NCBI RefSeq assembly: GCF_018333375.1
Contig: NZ_BORW01000002.1
Span: 341,151 to 405,150 of the forward strand
DNA from: Paenibacillus cookii
GTDB lineage: Bacteria; Bacillota; Bacilli; Paenibacillales; Paenibacillaceae
Direction of reading: 5' to 3'
Length of the DNA: 64,000 bases
In this document: positions 16,678 through 25,227 of the stretch, piece by piece
Layout: every line of letters starts with the position of its first letter
Position numbering within the stretch: the stretch's first letter is position 1
The notes under the pieces: model-generated
Database searches by the model: none
The model's input: the letters and a program-made list of their open reading frames with translations, nothing else
What the model was told of the DNA's origin: nothing
Made by a program: the position numbers and the translations under genes

Positions 16678-17940
16678 ATGGACCAAAAACGGAATTGGGC
16701 AGGCAATTACACGTACAGCGCTTCAAAGCTTCATATCCCTGAAACGATGGAACAGGTGGTTGAACTCGCGGCCGCAAGCCGCCGGATCAAGGTCGTCGGA
16801 ACGCGGCATTCATTCAACGGAATCGCGGACAGCCCGGAAACCCAACTGTCGCTCGAAAAGCTGAACCGGGTCTTGGCGCTGGACCGCCAAAACCACCGGG
16901 TAACGATCGAAGGCGGCATCCGCTATGGGGATCTATGCCGTTATCTGAACGAAGAAGGTTATGCGCTTCATAATTTGGCATCGCTTCCGCATATTACGGT
17001 CGCAGGGGCCTGCGCAACCGCAACGCATGGCTCCGGGGTGAACAGCCGCAATCTGGCCGCTGCGATCCATGCGATGGAAATCGTCGGGGCGGACGGAACC
17101 GTCATGCGCTTCTCCCGGGACGCAGGGGACGAGATCAATGGAGCCGCCGTTGGTCTTGGCGGACTCGGAATCGTCACGAAAATGACGCTCGACGTCATCC
17201 CGGCGTTCGAGATGTGCCAGTACGTATACGAAAATCTCCCCTTGGAGAATTTGGAGCATCACTTTGACGAAATCGCCTCTGCCGCTTACAGCGTCAGCCT
17301 GTTCACGGACTGGAAGTCGTCCTCCTTTAATCAGGTCTGGCTGAAGCATCGGACGATGGACGGCACCGCCTCCGCCATGGGGCCGACGTTTTTCGGCTCG
17401 GTCAGGGCTGCGGGAAATGTTCACCCCGTGGCAGGATTTTCAGCGGAAAACTGCAGCGAACAGCTGGGCGTCCCCGGACCTTGGTTCGAGCGGCTCCCCC
17501 ATTTCCGGATGGAATTCACCCCAAGCGCCGGGGAGGAGCTGCAAAGCGAATATTTTGTGCCCCGAGCATTCGCCTACCAGGCTTTATGCGCGTTGGACGG
17601 ACTTCGGGAACAGGTTGCCCCTCTTCTTTATGTTTCCGAGGTTCGAACGATTGCAAAAGACGAATTGTGGATGAGCCCTTGTTACCTGCAGGATTCGGTC
17701 GCGATCCATTTCACCTGGAAGCCTGACTGGCAAGCCGTGCAGCGAGTGCTCCCGTTGATCGAAGAGCGGCTTGCTCCATACGGCGCGCGTCCGCATTGGG
17801 CCAAGCTGTTTACGATGCCGCCCGTCCGCTTGCGGACGCTTTACGAACGGCTGCCGGATTTCCGCAACCTTCTTCTTCGCTGCGACCCTGAAGGCAAGTT
17901 CCGAAACGATTTTTTGGATGCTTATGTGCTGGGTGACTGA
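16678..17940 (+). CDS. FAD-linked oxidase of the alditol oxidase / D-arabinono-lactone oxidase family
   Basis: The 420-residue flavoprotein starts NWAGNYTYSASKL and has the PP-loop-like FAD-binding segment KVVGTRHSFNG, where His44 matches the residue that carries covalent 8-alpha-histidyl FAD in Streptomyces alditol oxidase. NLASLPHITVAGACATATHG and the ALO-type C-terminal domain ending KFRNDFLDAYVLGD complete the family pattern. It would oxidise polyols such as xylitol or sorbitol, or sugar lactones, releasing hydrogen peroxide. The start is ATG 16678, seven bases after GGGAG. The substrate is inferred from the family; no transporter adjoins it. Confidence 0.85.
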   Translation: MDQKRNWAGNYTYSASKLHIPETMEQVVELAAASRRIKVVGTRHSFNGIADSPETQLSLEKLNRVLALDRQNHRVTIEGGIRYGDLCRYLNEEGYALHNLASLPHITVAGACATATHGSGVNSRNLAAAIHAMEIVGADGTVMRFSRDAGDEINGAAVGLGGLGIVTKMTLDVIPAFEMCQYVYENLPLENLEHHFDEIASAAYSVSLFTDWKSSSFNQVWLKHRTMDGTASAMGPTFFGSVRAAGNVHPVAGFSAENCSEQLGVPGPWFERLPHFRMEFTPSAGEELQSEYFVPRAFAYQALCALDGLREQVAPLLYVSEVRTIAKDELWMSPCYLQDSVAIHFTWKPDWQAVQRVLPLIEERLAPYGARPHWAKLFTMPPVRLRTLYERLPDFRNLLLRCDPEGKFRNDFLDAYVLGD

Positions 17941-17992
17941 TGAGAGTGAGAGAATAAATCATACGGAATGAAGCTAAATGACCGTTCGAAAG

Positions 17993-18019
17993 AGAGCCCG
18001 TTCTTATGGAACGGGCTCT
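17993..18019. terminator. bidirectional terminator between flavoprotein and alcohol dehydrogenase genes
   Basis: AGAGCCCGTTC and GAACGGGCTCT form a perfect 11-bp stem around TTATG, with T-rich flanks on both strands. It sits between two convergent genes. Its core arms recur in the terminator at 21185. Confidence 0.85.
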
Positions 18020-18040
18020 TTCGCAAGTCACGGCTGCAGT

Positions 18041-19177
18041 TTATGGTTTGAGCACTACTTTGATGCAGTTGTCCTCTTTGTTGTCGAAGATGTTGTAGGC
18101 ATGCCCCGCTTCGGACATCGGAAGCCGGTGCGTAATGATGTCGGTGGCGTCCAGCTCCCCGGACTTGATCCATTGGAATAGTTCCGGCATATAGTGGATG
18201 ACGGGTGCCTGCCCCATTTTGACCGTAATGTTCCGTTCAAACAAGTGGCCGAACGGGAACAGGTTGTATTTCAGCCCGTAGACGCCGACGACCGAAATCG
18301 TTCCGCATTTGCGCACGATGTTGGCCGCCATGTCAAAAGCTCCAAGCGAGCCGCCCTGCAGCTTCAGCGCCGTTTCGACCTTTTCGAGCGGGGTGCGCTT
18401 CGCATCCAGGCCCACGCAGTCGATGACGACGTCGGCTCCGCCTTTGGTCAATTCGATCAGCTGCTTGTCCAGGTCGTTGACCGCCCCGAAGTTGTAGGCT
18501 TCAACATGGCTGTATGTTTTGGCATGCTCCAGCCTGTAATCCACTTGATCGACGGCGATGACGCGTTTGGCCCCTTTTTTCCAGGCAAATCTCTGCGCGA
18601 GCAGTCCGACCGGCCCGCATCCGAGCACCACGACCGTGTCCCCGGGTTTTACGCCGGCGTGATCGACGCCCCAGTAGGCCGTCGGCAAAATATCGGACAA
18701 AAAGAGAATCTGTTCATCCTCCAGCTCCGCGTCTTTGGGTACGACAAACGGAACGAAGTTTCCGTAAGGCACCCGCATCAGTTCGGCTTGTCCCCCCGCG
18801 TAATCGCCGTAAGTCTTCGAATAACCGAAATATCCGCCCGTATCCCTGGCATCGTTTGCATTGTCGCATTGGCTTTCCATCTGGTTTTGGCAGTAAAAAC
18901 ATTGCCCGCAGGATACGTTAAACGGAATGATGACCCGGTCCCCTTTTTTGACGCGTGTCACTTCCGGCCCCACTTCTTCCACGATGCCCATCGGTTCATG
19001 GCCGATCACATAGTTGTCGTACATGCCGGGAATTAAACCGTGATACACGTGAAGATCCGAGCCGCATATCGCGGTCGTCGTGACCCGGACAAGAATGTCG
19101 TCCTTTTTTTCAAGTCCGGGATCGCGGACCTCTTTCACTTCCACCTTTTTTCGACCTTGGTACGTTACGGCTTTCAT
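18041..19177 (-). CDS. zinc-dependent alcohol dehydrogenase (formaldehyde dehydrogenase-like MDR)
   Basis: The 378-residue protein is a zinc medium-chain dehydrogenase. Catalytic-zinc ligands lie in ICGSDLHVYHG (Cys38) and GHEPMG (His60, Glu61), and the structural-zinc cysteines are Cys90, Cys93, Cys96 and Cys104. The nucleotide-binding motif reads VVLGCGPVGLLAQRFA. The extra insertion after the zinc loop resembles glutathione-independent formaldehyde dehydrogenases and threonine-dehydrogenase-like enzymes. The start is ATG 19177, six bases after GGAGG. Substrate and cofactor preference are not certain. It converges on the flavoprotein gene and borders the AT-rich island upstream. Confidence 0.88.
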   Translation of the reverse strand: MKAVTYQGRKKVEVKEVRDPGLEKKDDILVRVTTTAICGSDLHVYHGLIPGMYDNYVIGHEPMGIVEEVGPEVTRVKKGDRVIIPFNVSCGQCFYCQNQMESQCDNANDARDTGGYFGYSKTYGDYAGGQAELMRVPYGNFVPFVVPKDAELEDEQILFLSDILPTAYWGVDHAGVKPGDTVVVLGCGPVGLLAQRFAWKKGAKRVIAVDQVDYRLEHAKTYSHVEAYNFGAVNDLDKQLIELTKGGADVVIDCVGLDAKRTPLEKVETALKLQGGSLGAFDMAANIVRKCGTISVVGVYGLKYNLFPFGHLFERNITVKMGQAPVIHYMPELFQWIKSGELDATDIITHRLPMSEAGHAYNIFDNKEDNCIKVVLKP

Positions 19178-19772
19178 GCGCATCCTCCATGGCTGTTTTT
19201 CCCTAGTTTGCCCTGTTTGTGGAAAGTCCATCCCATGATATCGCGTTCGGGAAAAGTGATATTGAATATGGTAAAGCAATTAGATGACAAAGCTATGATA
19301 AGCAATTGGAAATACAGTTTATACCGTTCAGTAATTTTTTTTAAGCTTTTGGTTTGTCGGTTCTTGGGATCAAAAAAAACTCTAAAACAGTCACAACTTC
19401 AAAGAATGATCTTGTAATAAGAATGACAATTGGAATATTAAAAGCGATTATTAAACGAGCAGAGCCTAATCCAAGATCCTTTTTTAGATGAAACAGAAAA
19501 TTATCTTTATGTTAATACACATGTTGTTGCTGAATCTATTGGAGTTACTGGTTGAATGGAAATCCTTTTAAAAATTTACTCTATAAATACATAGTTTAGG
19601 GTATTATGTCGATTTATTTTCGTTTTATCCAACAAAATCAAACAATAGTAATATTGATTTTCATATAAGGCAGTACTTGTTGATCATTTTCCCATGGAAA
19701 TATTTACAATTTAGCTTGTTTATATATAAAATATTCCTGTAGAATAAAAATTTATCAAAGGTGGTTGAAAAA
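19178..19772. other. gene-poor left part of the AT-rich island
   Basis: About 595 bases without an intact gene. Base composition drops sharply to AT-rich near 19260. A decayed coding stretch is visible at about 19470-19600 on the plus strand: one frame reads FLDETENYLYVNTHVVAESI up to a TGA, and a neighbouring frame continues NGNPFKNLLYKYIV and a stop, as if one base were lost. I do not recognise its family. A run of T and A near 19730 may hold the promoter of the next gene. Confidence 0.5.
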
Positions 19773-20300
19773 ATGAAAAAACTGTTATTCTCTCTTTTTA
19801 CTGTATTTATGCTACTTTCATTACCTGTCGCGTCGTTTGCTGATTCTGCAAATCCAGAAGAATCCCAGCAAACAAGTTTCAGTTCTCGATTTTTTCTAGT
19901 GGAGGAAGGAATAGAGAATAACGCTGCTGACTTAAAAAATTTAACAACTGACGAAATAAATACTCATGCAGCAGGTGTGGGAGGGTTTGGAACAATAAAT
20001 TGTGAAGCAATTGGCAGCGGCAAAATGTTGTGTAATTGGACAGTAACATTAACAAGATCAGGTGAAGCAATTCAACAAGGAGTTTTAATTTTTGATGTAA
20101 AAAATGATAGTGGCAAAATCGTGGGTCAAAAAGATCATTATATTAATCCAAAAGGTGGGAATAAACCAACTGAGAAAGGTCAGATAGAATTCACACCGGG
20201 TAAGGGTACGTTCTCCGTAGAAAAGTATGGGTCAATTGAAGGGCGATATGCAGTTTATGATATTATTGCTGTAACTCCTAGTACTATTAGAGTATACTAA
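19773..20300 (+). CDS. hypothetical secreted protein, 175 residues
   Basis: The product begins with a clear Sec signal peptide (MKKLLFSLFTVFMLLSLPVA, likely cleaved after SFA at residue 23). The mature part is about 150 residues, rich in Gly, Asn, Thr and beta-prone stretches, with two cysteines (INCEAIG and MLCNWTV) that could form one disulfide. I recognise no domain. ATG 19773 lies eight bases after AAAGGTGG. Codon use is AT-rich, unlike the flanking genes, which suggests transfer from another source. It and the next gene are the only intact genes of the island; a hairpin separates them. Confidence 0.75.
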   Translation: MKKLLFSLFTVFMLLSLPVASFADSANPEESQQTSFSSRFFLVEEGIENNAADLKNLTTDEINTHAAGVGGFGTINCEAIGSGKMLCNWTVTLTRSGEAIQQGVLIFDVKNDSGKIVGQKDHYINPKGGNKPTEKGQIEFTPGKGTFSVEKYGSIEGRYAVYDIIAVTPSTIRVY

Positions 20301-20317
20301 TATTAATGATTTAATAG

Positions 20318-20347
20318 AAACTGCCCAGTTATATACTTGGGCAGTTT
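20318..20347 (+). terminator. hairpin between the two island genes
   Basis: AAACTGCCCA and TGGGCAGTTT form a perfect 10-bp stem around ten bases, ending 20 nt before the next start codon. Only a short T stretch follows, so it may attenuate rather than end transcription. Confidence 0.5.
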
Positions 20348-20366
20348 CCTGTTGGGAGAGATGCTG

Positions 20367-21056
20367 ATGTGGTATAAGAGAGTTGAACACATTGAAAGAA
20401 AAAACTTGTCACACGAAATATATAATGCTGACTTTGCTATCAATCAATTATCTGTAAATACCTCAGCGCCATATCACTTAGAAGAAAATAGTTTGCTCCA
20501 ATGGATTGTTGCGCCATTCTTACAGGAAAAGCGCGGTACTTCTTTTGAGGTACCTTTGTATTCACTTGAAATCTATCGTTTTATTATTGATCTGGTTGCA
20601 CCACATTTTAATTCGATAGAAGGCATACATGAGAATAATGAGCTAACATCTATTAGATTAAGTGAGATGAAAAATGAATCGAGAATGGCATTTCAACAAG
20701 TTGTCACGGAGAATGATATCTTAAGTCCGGTAGTAAAAGACTTTTATCTACGTTCAGAATTAGATATTAGAAATCAAGTACTTGATTGCGAGGATATTGA
20801 AATAATTATTGATAACTTTCAAGCTATGAACAACGTAGAAAATAGGGAACTTGAAACTTCTATTTGGGAATATTTGAATAATATTATGTTGCTCAACGGC
20901 GGAAATATTATTTTAGCTCCACAAAATTGGCTGTTTAATGAAAATTTGCTTGAATCACCCACTTTGGAATATTTTTCTAGATATGCTAAAAGGCTCTACC
21001 TTACAATCAATAAATTTAATATGCATGTTAGAGCAATAGAAATATTTATTGAATAG
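20367..21056 (+). CDS. hypothetical protein of the AT-rich island, 229 residues
   Basis: This AT-rich gene encodes a soluble, mostly helical acidic protein with no signal peptide, span or motif I can name. Stretches such as QWIVAPFLQEKRGTSFEVPL and NNIMLLNGGNIILAPQNWLF are not diagnostic. I place the start at ATG 20367, seven bases after GGGAGAG; ATG 20361 is too close. The stop codon (21054-21056) is immediately followed by the paralogous 3' remnant at 21057, so the island boundary is at the stop. It might act with the secreted protein upstream, for instance as a cytoplasmic partner, but that rests on adjacency alone. Confidence 0.65.
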   Translation: MWYKRVEHIERKNLSHEIYNADFAINQLSVNTSAPYHLEENSLLQWIVAPFLQEKRGTSFEVPLYSLEIYRFIIDLVAPHFNSIEGIHENNELTSIRLSEMKNESRMAFQQVVTENDILSPVVKDFYLRSELDIRNQVLDCEDIEIIIDNFQAMNNVENRELETSIWEYLNNIMLLNGGNIILAPQNWLFNENLLESPTLEYFSRYAKRLYLTINKFNMHVRAIEIFIE

Positions 21057-21163
21057 GGGATGATAAGACGAGACGCACGATCAAAGGCATGAACTTTTTG
21101 GGCAAAATGCGGCACGCGGATTATAACGATGAAGGATACGAGGATTCTCCTCTCAATAAATAG
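21057..21163 (+). pseudogene. 3' remnant of a paralogue of the gene at 16242
   Basis: These 107 bases encode KTRRTIKGMNFLGKMRHADY and then NDEGYEDSPLNK with a stop codon in frame. They match the last 35 or so codons of the gene at 16242-16610, with about 19 differences in 108 positions by eye. No start, ribosome binding site or 5' part is present. A terminator follows at 21185. The rest of this gene was evidently lost or replaced when the island sequence arrived. Confidence 0.8.
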
Positions 21164-21184
21164 GGTGTGACAATTCCTTAATCC

Positions 21185-21215
21185 AAACAGCCCGTTCAGA
21201 AAGAACGGGCTGTTT
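21185..21215. terminator. Rho-independent terminator after the paralogue remnant
   Basis: AAACAGCCCGTTC and GAACGGGCTGTTT form a perfect 13-bp stem around AGAAA. The inner arms AGCCCGTTC/GAACGGGCT equal those of the terminator at 17993. Confidence 0.8.
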
Positions 21216-21308
21216 GATGTTCTGAAATGTCACGAGGGGAAGCAGTCGGACCTGCCGTAATCCCAAATACCACACAAAGCTCAAAAACGCATATGGTTTC
21301 AGCATGAC

Positions 21309-22499
21309 TTAAATGGCCGCCCATGGCAGCGGATTGCGGAAACGGGACCAATCCAGCTTCATTTCCTCCGGCGTCAGCAGGCAGGCATCCAGTTGCCGTT
21401 CGATCGCTTCGCGATCCAGATCGATCCCGATCAGAACGATTTCGTTCATCCGGTCGCCCCAGGTCGGATCCCATTTGCTTTTGAGGTCCGGCTCGGCCGC
21501 CAAAATGTCGCGCTGCTCGGCTTCAGGCATCGCCGCCAGCCAATACCCCGCAGGGCCGAACTGGATCGACGGTCCCGCTTGGCTGAAGGTGGCGGCCACA
21601 TCGTCCTTAACCGCCAGCCATACCAACCCTTTGGCACGAACCACTTCCGCTGGCCAGTCCGACAATGCCGCGGCGAGACGTTCCGGGTGGAAAGGGAGGC
21701 GCTTGCGATAAACGAACGAGCCGATGCCGTATTCCTCCGTTTCCGGCGTATGGTGATCTTTTTCCAGCTCCTGTATCCAGCCGGCGGAGAGGCTCGCTTT
21801 TTCGAAGTCGAACAACCCCGTGTTCATGATTTCGGCGGGATTCACCCGGCCGCCCACGGTGCGAATGATTTTGGCCGTAGGCTGCAGCTTGCGCAGCAGT
21901 CCCTCGAGGCGGTTCAGCTCCTCTTCCTCCACCAAATCGCATTTGTTAAGCAGCAGCACGTCGCAGGTTTCGATTTGGTCGATCAGCAGGTCGACGACAT
22001 CCCGATCATCGTTGTCTCCCGAAGCCTCCGCCCGGTCAAGCAGCGATTCGCCCGAGGAAAAGTCCTTCCAGAACCGGTAGGCGTCCACCACGGTCACCAT
22101 GCAGTCCAGCCGGGCGTGCTCCGCCAGGTTAATGCCGGACGCTTCATCCGCGTAGCTGAAGGTTTGCGCGACGGGGATCGGTTCCGAAATGCCTGTCGAT
22201 TCGATCAAAATATAGTCGAACCGCCCTTCCTCCGCCAGCTTTTTGATCTCCTGCAGCAAATCGTCGCGCAGGGTGCAGCAGATGCAGCCGTTGGACATCT
22301 CGACGAGTTTTTCTTCGGTGCGCGACAGGCTCCCGCCCGACTGCACCAGGGCCGCGTCGACGTTGATTTCGCTCATGTCGTTGACGATGACGGCTACCTT
22401 CACGCCTTCGCGGTTGTTCAGGACATGGTTCAGCACGGTCGTTTTGCCTGCCCCCAGGTATCCGCTCAGCACGGTTACCGGTATGATTTTGTCAGCCAT
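21309..22499 (-). CDS. CobW-type GTPase metallochaperone of the zinc operon
   Basis: The 396-residue protein has the G1 loop GYLGAGKTT (residues 13-21), the metal-binding motif GCICC (Cys72, Cys74, Cys75), a NKCD guanine-specificity motif and a C-terminal CobW_C domain. COG0523 proteins linked to zinc uptake genes deliver zinc to client enzymes under starvation; B. subtilis YciC is the model. It lies 22 nt after znuA in the same direction, so it should be the last gene of the Zur-controlled operon. The start is ATG 22499 after GGGGAGAAG. Confidence 0.92.
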   Translation of the reverse strand: MADKIIPVTVLSGYLGAGKTTVLNHVLNNREGVKVAVIVNDMSEINVDAALVQSGGSLSRTEEKLVEMSNGCICCTLRDDLLQEIKKLAEEGRFDYILIESTGISEPIPVAQTFSYADEASGINLAEHARLDCMVTVVDAYRFWKDFSSGESLLDRAEASGDNDDRDVVDLLIDQIETCDVLLLNKCDLVEEEELNRLEGLLRKLQPTAKIIRTVGGRVNPAEIMNTGLFDFEKASLSAGWIQELEKDHHTPETEEYGIGSFVYRKRLPFHPERLAAALSDWPAEVVRAKGLVWLAVKDDVAATFSQAGPSIQFGPAGYWLAAMPEAEQRDILAAEPDLKSKWDPTWGDRMNEIVLIGIDLDREAIERQLDACLLTPEEMKLDWSRFRNPLPWAAI

Positions 22500-22521
22500 C
22501 TTCTCTTCTCCCCTTAAGATC

Positions 22522-23589
22522 CTATTCGTTTAACGCTTTTTTCAGCGCCGCAAGGTTAGCGCGCATGACGGAGATATAGTCCATGTTTTTCGCCTGTTCC
22601 TCCGCTGTCAATCCTTCAAGAGGGTTCAGGACGGCGGTTTTCGCCCCGAGCTCCTTGGCGATCGTATCGGCAACCTGGGAGGAGACTAGCGTCTCGAAAA
22701 ATATCGTTTTGACCTGATGCTCCTTCGCGAACTTCACCACATCCGCCATGGCGGATGCCGACGGTTCCTGTTCCGGCGACAGCCCGGCAATCGGCACCTG
22801 CGTTAAACCGTAAGTCTTGGCCAAATATCCGAAAGCGGCATGCTGGGTAATGAAATCTTTCCGTTTTGCGTTTTGCAGCTCCTTTTTGTAATCCGCATCC
22901 AGCTGCTCCAGCTTCGCGACGTAAGCGTCCGCGTTTTTCGAGAATTGTTCCTTATGTTCCGGAGCTTTTTCGATCAGGGCCGCTTCGATGTTCCGGACTT
23001 CCTTGACGGCCAGCTGCGGGGATAGCCATACGTGCGGATCCAATCCCCCGTGATCGTGTTCATGCTCATGTTCGTGTGCATGCTCATGGGAATGCCCCGC
23101 TTCCGCATCATGGTCTTCCGCAGCATCATGCTTGTCATCGGCTGCATGCGCCGAATGCGCAGCTTCCCCGTGCTCGTGCTCTCCCTCGGCGCCTTCGATC
23201 AGCTCAAGTCCTTTGCTTGCTTCGACGACGCTCAATTTTTTGTTGCCCGAACTGTTCAGGATTTGATCGATCCATCCTTCCAGGCCGGCGCCGTTGTACA
23301 CAAGTACGTCCGCCTGCTCGATTTTCCCCATGTCCTGCGGCGTCGGATCCCAATCATGGGGCTCCACGTCCGGCGGAATGAGCAGGTTCACCTCCGCCAA
23401 ATCCCCCGCAACCTGGCGGGCGAATTCATACATCGGATAAAAGCTCGCTTCGATCTTCAGCTTCTGCTTTTGCGCGGCGGGCTGCGCCCCGGCCGGTGCC
23501 GAAACCTCCTCTTTTTGGCCGCAGCCGGCCAAGGAAACGGCCAGTGCGGCAATCGTAAGCGCGGATACATAAGGAATCCATTTTTTCAT
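22522..23589 (-). CDS. znuA: zinc ABC transporter substrate-binding lipoprotein
   Basis: The 355-residue protein has a lipoprotein signal peptide with the lipobox ending at Cys23. A long His/Asp/Glu-rich loop lies at about residues 135-190 (HSHEHAHEHEHEHDHGG), the hallmark of zinc-specific cluster A-I binding proteins. Further conserved elements are PHDWDPTPQDM, DPHVWLSP and FITQHAAFGYLAKTYGL, which supply the three metal-binding histidines. It captures Zn(II) outside the membrane and passes it to ZnuB. Its ATG overlaps the znuB stop codon (TAATG). Confidence 0.95.
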   Translation of the reverse strand: MKKWIPYVSALTIAALAVSLAGCGQKEEVSAPAGAQPAAQKQKLKIEASFYPMYEFARQVAGDLAEVNLLIPPDVEPHDWDPTPQDMGKIEQADVLVYNGAGLEGWIDQILNSSGNKKLSVVEASKGLELIEGAEGEHEHGEAAHSAHAADDKHDAAEDHDAEAGHSHEHAHEHEHEHDHGGLDPHVWLSPQLAVKEVRNIEAALIEKAPEHKEQFSKNADAYVAKLEQLDADYKKELQNAKRKDFITQHAAFGYLAKTYGLTQVPIAGLSPEQEPSASAMADVVKFAKEHQVKTIFFETLVSSQVADTIAKELGAKTAVLNPLEGLTAEEQAKNMDYISVMRANLAALKKALNE

Positions 23590-24467
23590 TATTTTGAAGC
23601 TCCTTCCTTCAATGTTTGATGGGTTTGCTGCCGTACAGGCATGCCGGCCTTGGCGATACGCCGTTTGGCGGTCCGTTTGACCACTCGTTTGACGCCGATG
23701 CCGACCAGCAGAATGGCAAGCAGAATCAGGGCAATGATCCCCCCGGGCGGGGTATTCGTGTAATAGGAAGCGGTCAGGCCGCTGAACACGCCGATCATGC
23801 CGGTGGCGACCGCCAGAACCGAAGCCGACGCGAATCCTCCGGCAAATCGAAGCGCAAAAGCCGAAGGCAAAACGATCATGGAAGAAACGAGCAGCACGCC
23901 GACGATCGGCATCGCAGCGGCCACAATCATCCCCGTCACGACCGCAAAAGCGAATGAAAGCAGCTTGACGCGAACGCCGCTGACCGCAGCCGTATCTTCC
24001 TCGAACGTCAAACTATAAAGCGGTCTGCGCAGTAACACGAAAAACAGGAGCCCGATCACCGTTACGGCCGCGATGACGATCAATTGGGTTTCGCTGACCG
24101 CCACGATGGAACCGAACAGATAAGAATTAAAGCTTTTGTTCAGGCTCGTCTTCAGGCTCATCAGCACCATCGCAAGCGCCAGCCCCGAGGTCATAATGAT
24201 CGCCACGGGCACTTCGCTGTAGGAACGGTACGTCCGCCGCAGCTGCTCGATGACGATTCCTCCCAATATGGCGAACAGAAATCCGCATAACACCGGGCTG
24301 AGATGGAGCACGGAGCCGAGCGCGACCCCGGCCATCGAGACATGCGAGAGCGTATCCGACATCAGGGACTGCCTTCTGAGCACAAGATACACGCCGAGCA
24401 CCGGCGCAATGAGCGAAATCAAACCGGCCGCCAAAAACGCCCGCTGCATAAATTCATATTGAAACAT
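23589..24467 (-). CDS. znuB: zinc ABC transporter permease
   Basis: The 292-residue integral membrane protein has about eight to nine spans and matches the ABC-3 family, with RRQSLMSDTLSHVSMAGVAL near the N terminus and LVSSMIVLPSAFALRFAGGF in the middle. It forms the channel for zinc delivered by ZnuA. It overlaps znuC by 14 nt upstream and znuA by one base downstream, so the three are translated together. The basic C-terminal tail (KRRIAKAGMPVRQQTHQ) is cytoplasmic. Confidence 0.94.
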   Translation of the reverse strand: MFQYEFMQRAFLAAGLISLIAPVLGVYLVLRRQSLMSDTLSHVSMAGVALGSVLHLSPVLCGFLFAILGGIVIEQLRRTYRSYSEVPVAIIMTSGLALAMVLMSLKTSLNKSFNSYLFGSIVAVSETQLIVIAAVTVIGLLFFVLLRRPLYSLTFEEDTAAVSGVRVKLLSFAFAVVTGMIVAAAMPIVGVLLVSSMIVLPSAFALRFAGGFASASVLAVATGMIGVFSGLTASYYTNTPPGGIIALILLAILLVGIGVKRVVKRTAKRRIAKAGMPVRQQTHQTLKEGASK

Positions 24468-25110
24468 CGCTTTCTTCCTTCCCTTCCAGATAAATCACGC
24501 GGTCCAGGTAATCTTGGGCTTCGTCCAGCCCGTGGGTCACCATGATCACCGTCCTGCCTTCCTCTTTGACCTGCTGCCGCATCCACTCGTAGAAACGAGT
24601 GCGGCTCGCGGCGTCCATGCCGGTAACGGGCTCATCCAAAACGAGCAGATCCGGCTGCTGCACGATCGCCCTGGCGATGCATGCCTTTTGCTTTTGCCCT
24701 CCGGACAACTCCCCGATTTTCCGGTTTCGCAGCTCCCACAAGCCGACCGCTTTGAGCGCCTCCTCCACGAGTTCATGCTGCTCCCGGCGAAAGCGCCGGA
24801 ACAAACCGAGCTCCGGGTAACATCCCGACCGGACCAATTCGATGACTTTGCTGGGAAACCCGGCATTAAAGGAAGAGGCCTGCTGAGGAACGTACGCCAC
24901 CCGGCTCCGGCCGAGTTCCGCCGAAAACCTGACCGTGCCGCTCCATGGCTTCAGGAGACCGAGCATCAGCTTTAACAGCGTCGTTTTGGCCGCCCCGTTC
25001 GGGCCGCTGACGGCAATGAATTCTCCGGCATGAATATCCGCGGATACATTCCGGATCACAGGTTCGTTTTCGTATCCAAACACGATATCGCGTAATGAGC
25101 AAAAGATCAT
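24454..25110 (-). CDS. znuC: zinc ABC transporter ATP-binding protein
   Basis: The 218-residue ATPase has the signature LSGGQKQKACIARAI, Walker B LLVLDEPVTGMDA and the switch His in MVTHGLDE. Walker A reads GPNGAAKTT, with Ala in place of the usual Gly before Lys; from memory this variant occurs in other Gram-positive zinc importers, so it is probably functional. ATG 25110 follows AAGGAGG by six bases. It is the first gene of the znuCBA-CobW operon, whose leader and promoter contain three Zur-like boxes. Confidence 0.94.
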   Translation of the reverse strand: MIFCSLRDIVFGYENEPVIRNVSADIHAGEFIAVSGPNGAAKTTLLKLMLGLLKPWSGTVRFSAELGRSRVAYVPQQASSFNAGFPSKVIELVRSGCYPELGLFRRFRREQHELVEEALKAVGLWELRNRKIGELSGGQKQKACIARAIVQQPDLLVLDEPVTGMDAASRTRFYEWMRQQVKEEGRTVIMVTHGLDEAQDYLDRVIYLEGKEESDVSI

Positions 25111-25134
25111 ATGTATCCTCCTTGACGGTATTAA

Positions 25135-25149
25135 TAGTAATAATTACGA
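25135..25149. promoter_or_regulatory. Zur box 1 (leader of znuC)
   Basis: TAGTAATAATTACGA matches the Bacillus Zur consensus TCGTAATNATTACGA at every position but one. It lies 10 bp upstream of the znuC ribosome binding site. Confidence 0.75.
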
Positions 25150-25227
25150 TTTAAAAATAGGCAAAAAAATATCCTCTGCTGTGTACGCACATATTTAGTA
25201 CGAGTGAACCAGCTCATCTCCCCTTAT

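Noticed and set aside
16503..21163. The repeated 3' end at 16503-16610 and 21057-21163 as attachment sites of an integrated element
   Set aside because: The copies differ at roughly one base in five, no integrase gene lies between them, and ordinary genes fill most of the interval.
23040..23110. A tandem DNA repeat within znuA
   Set aside because: The repeated His/Glu codons encode the metal-binding loop expected in zinc-binding proteins; it is not an independent repeat element.
25131..25217. A 28-codon minus-strand ORF in the znuC leader, a possible leader peptide
   Set aside because: GGGGAG touches its ATG with no spacing, and its coding part runs through Zur box 1, so the frame looks accidental.
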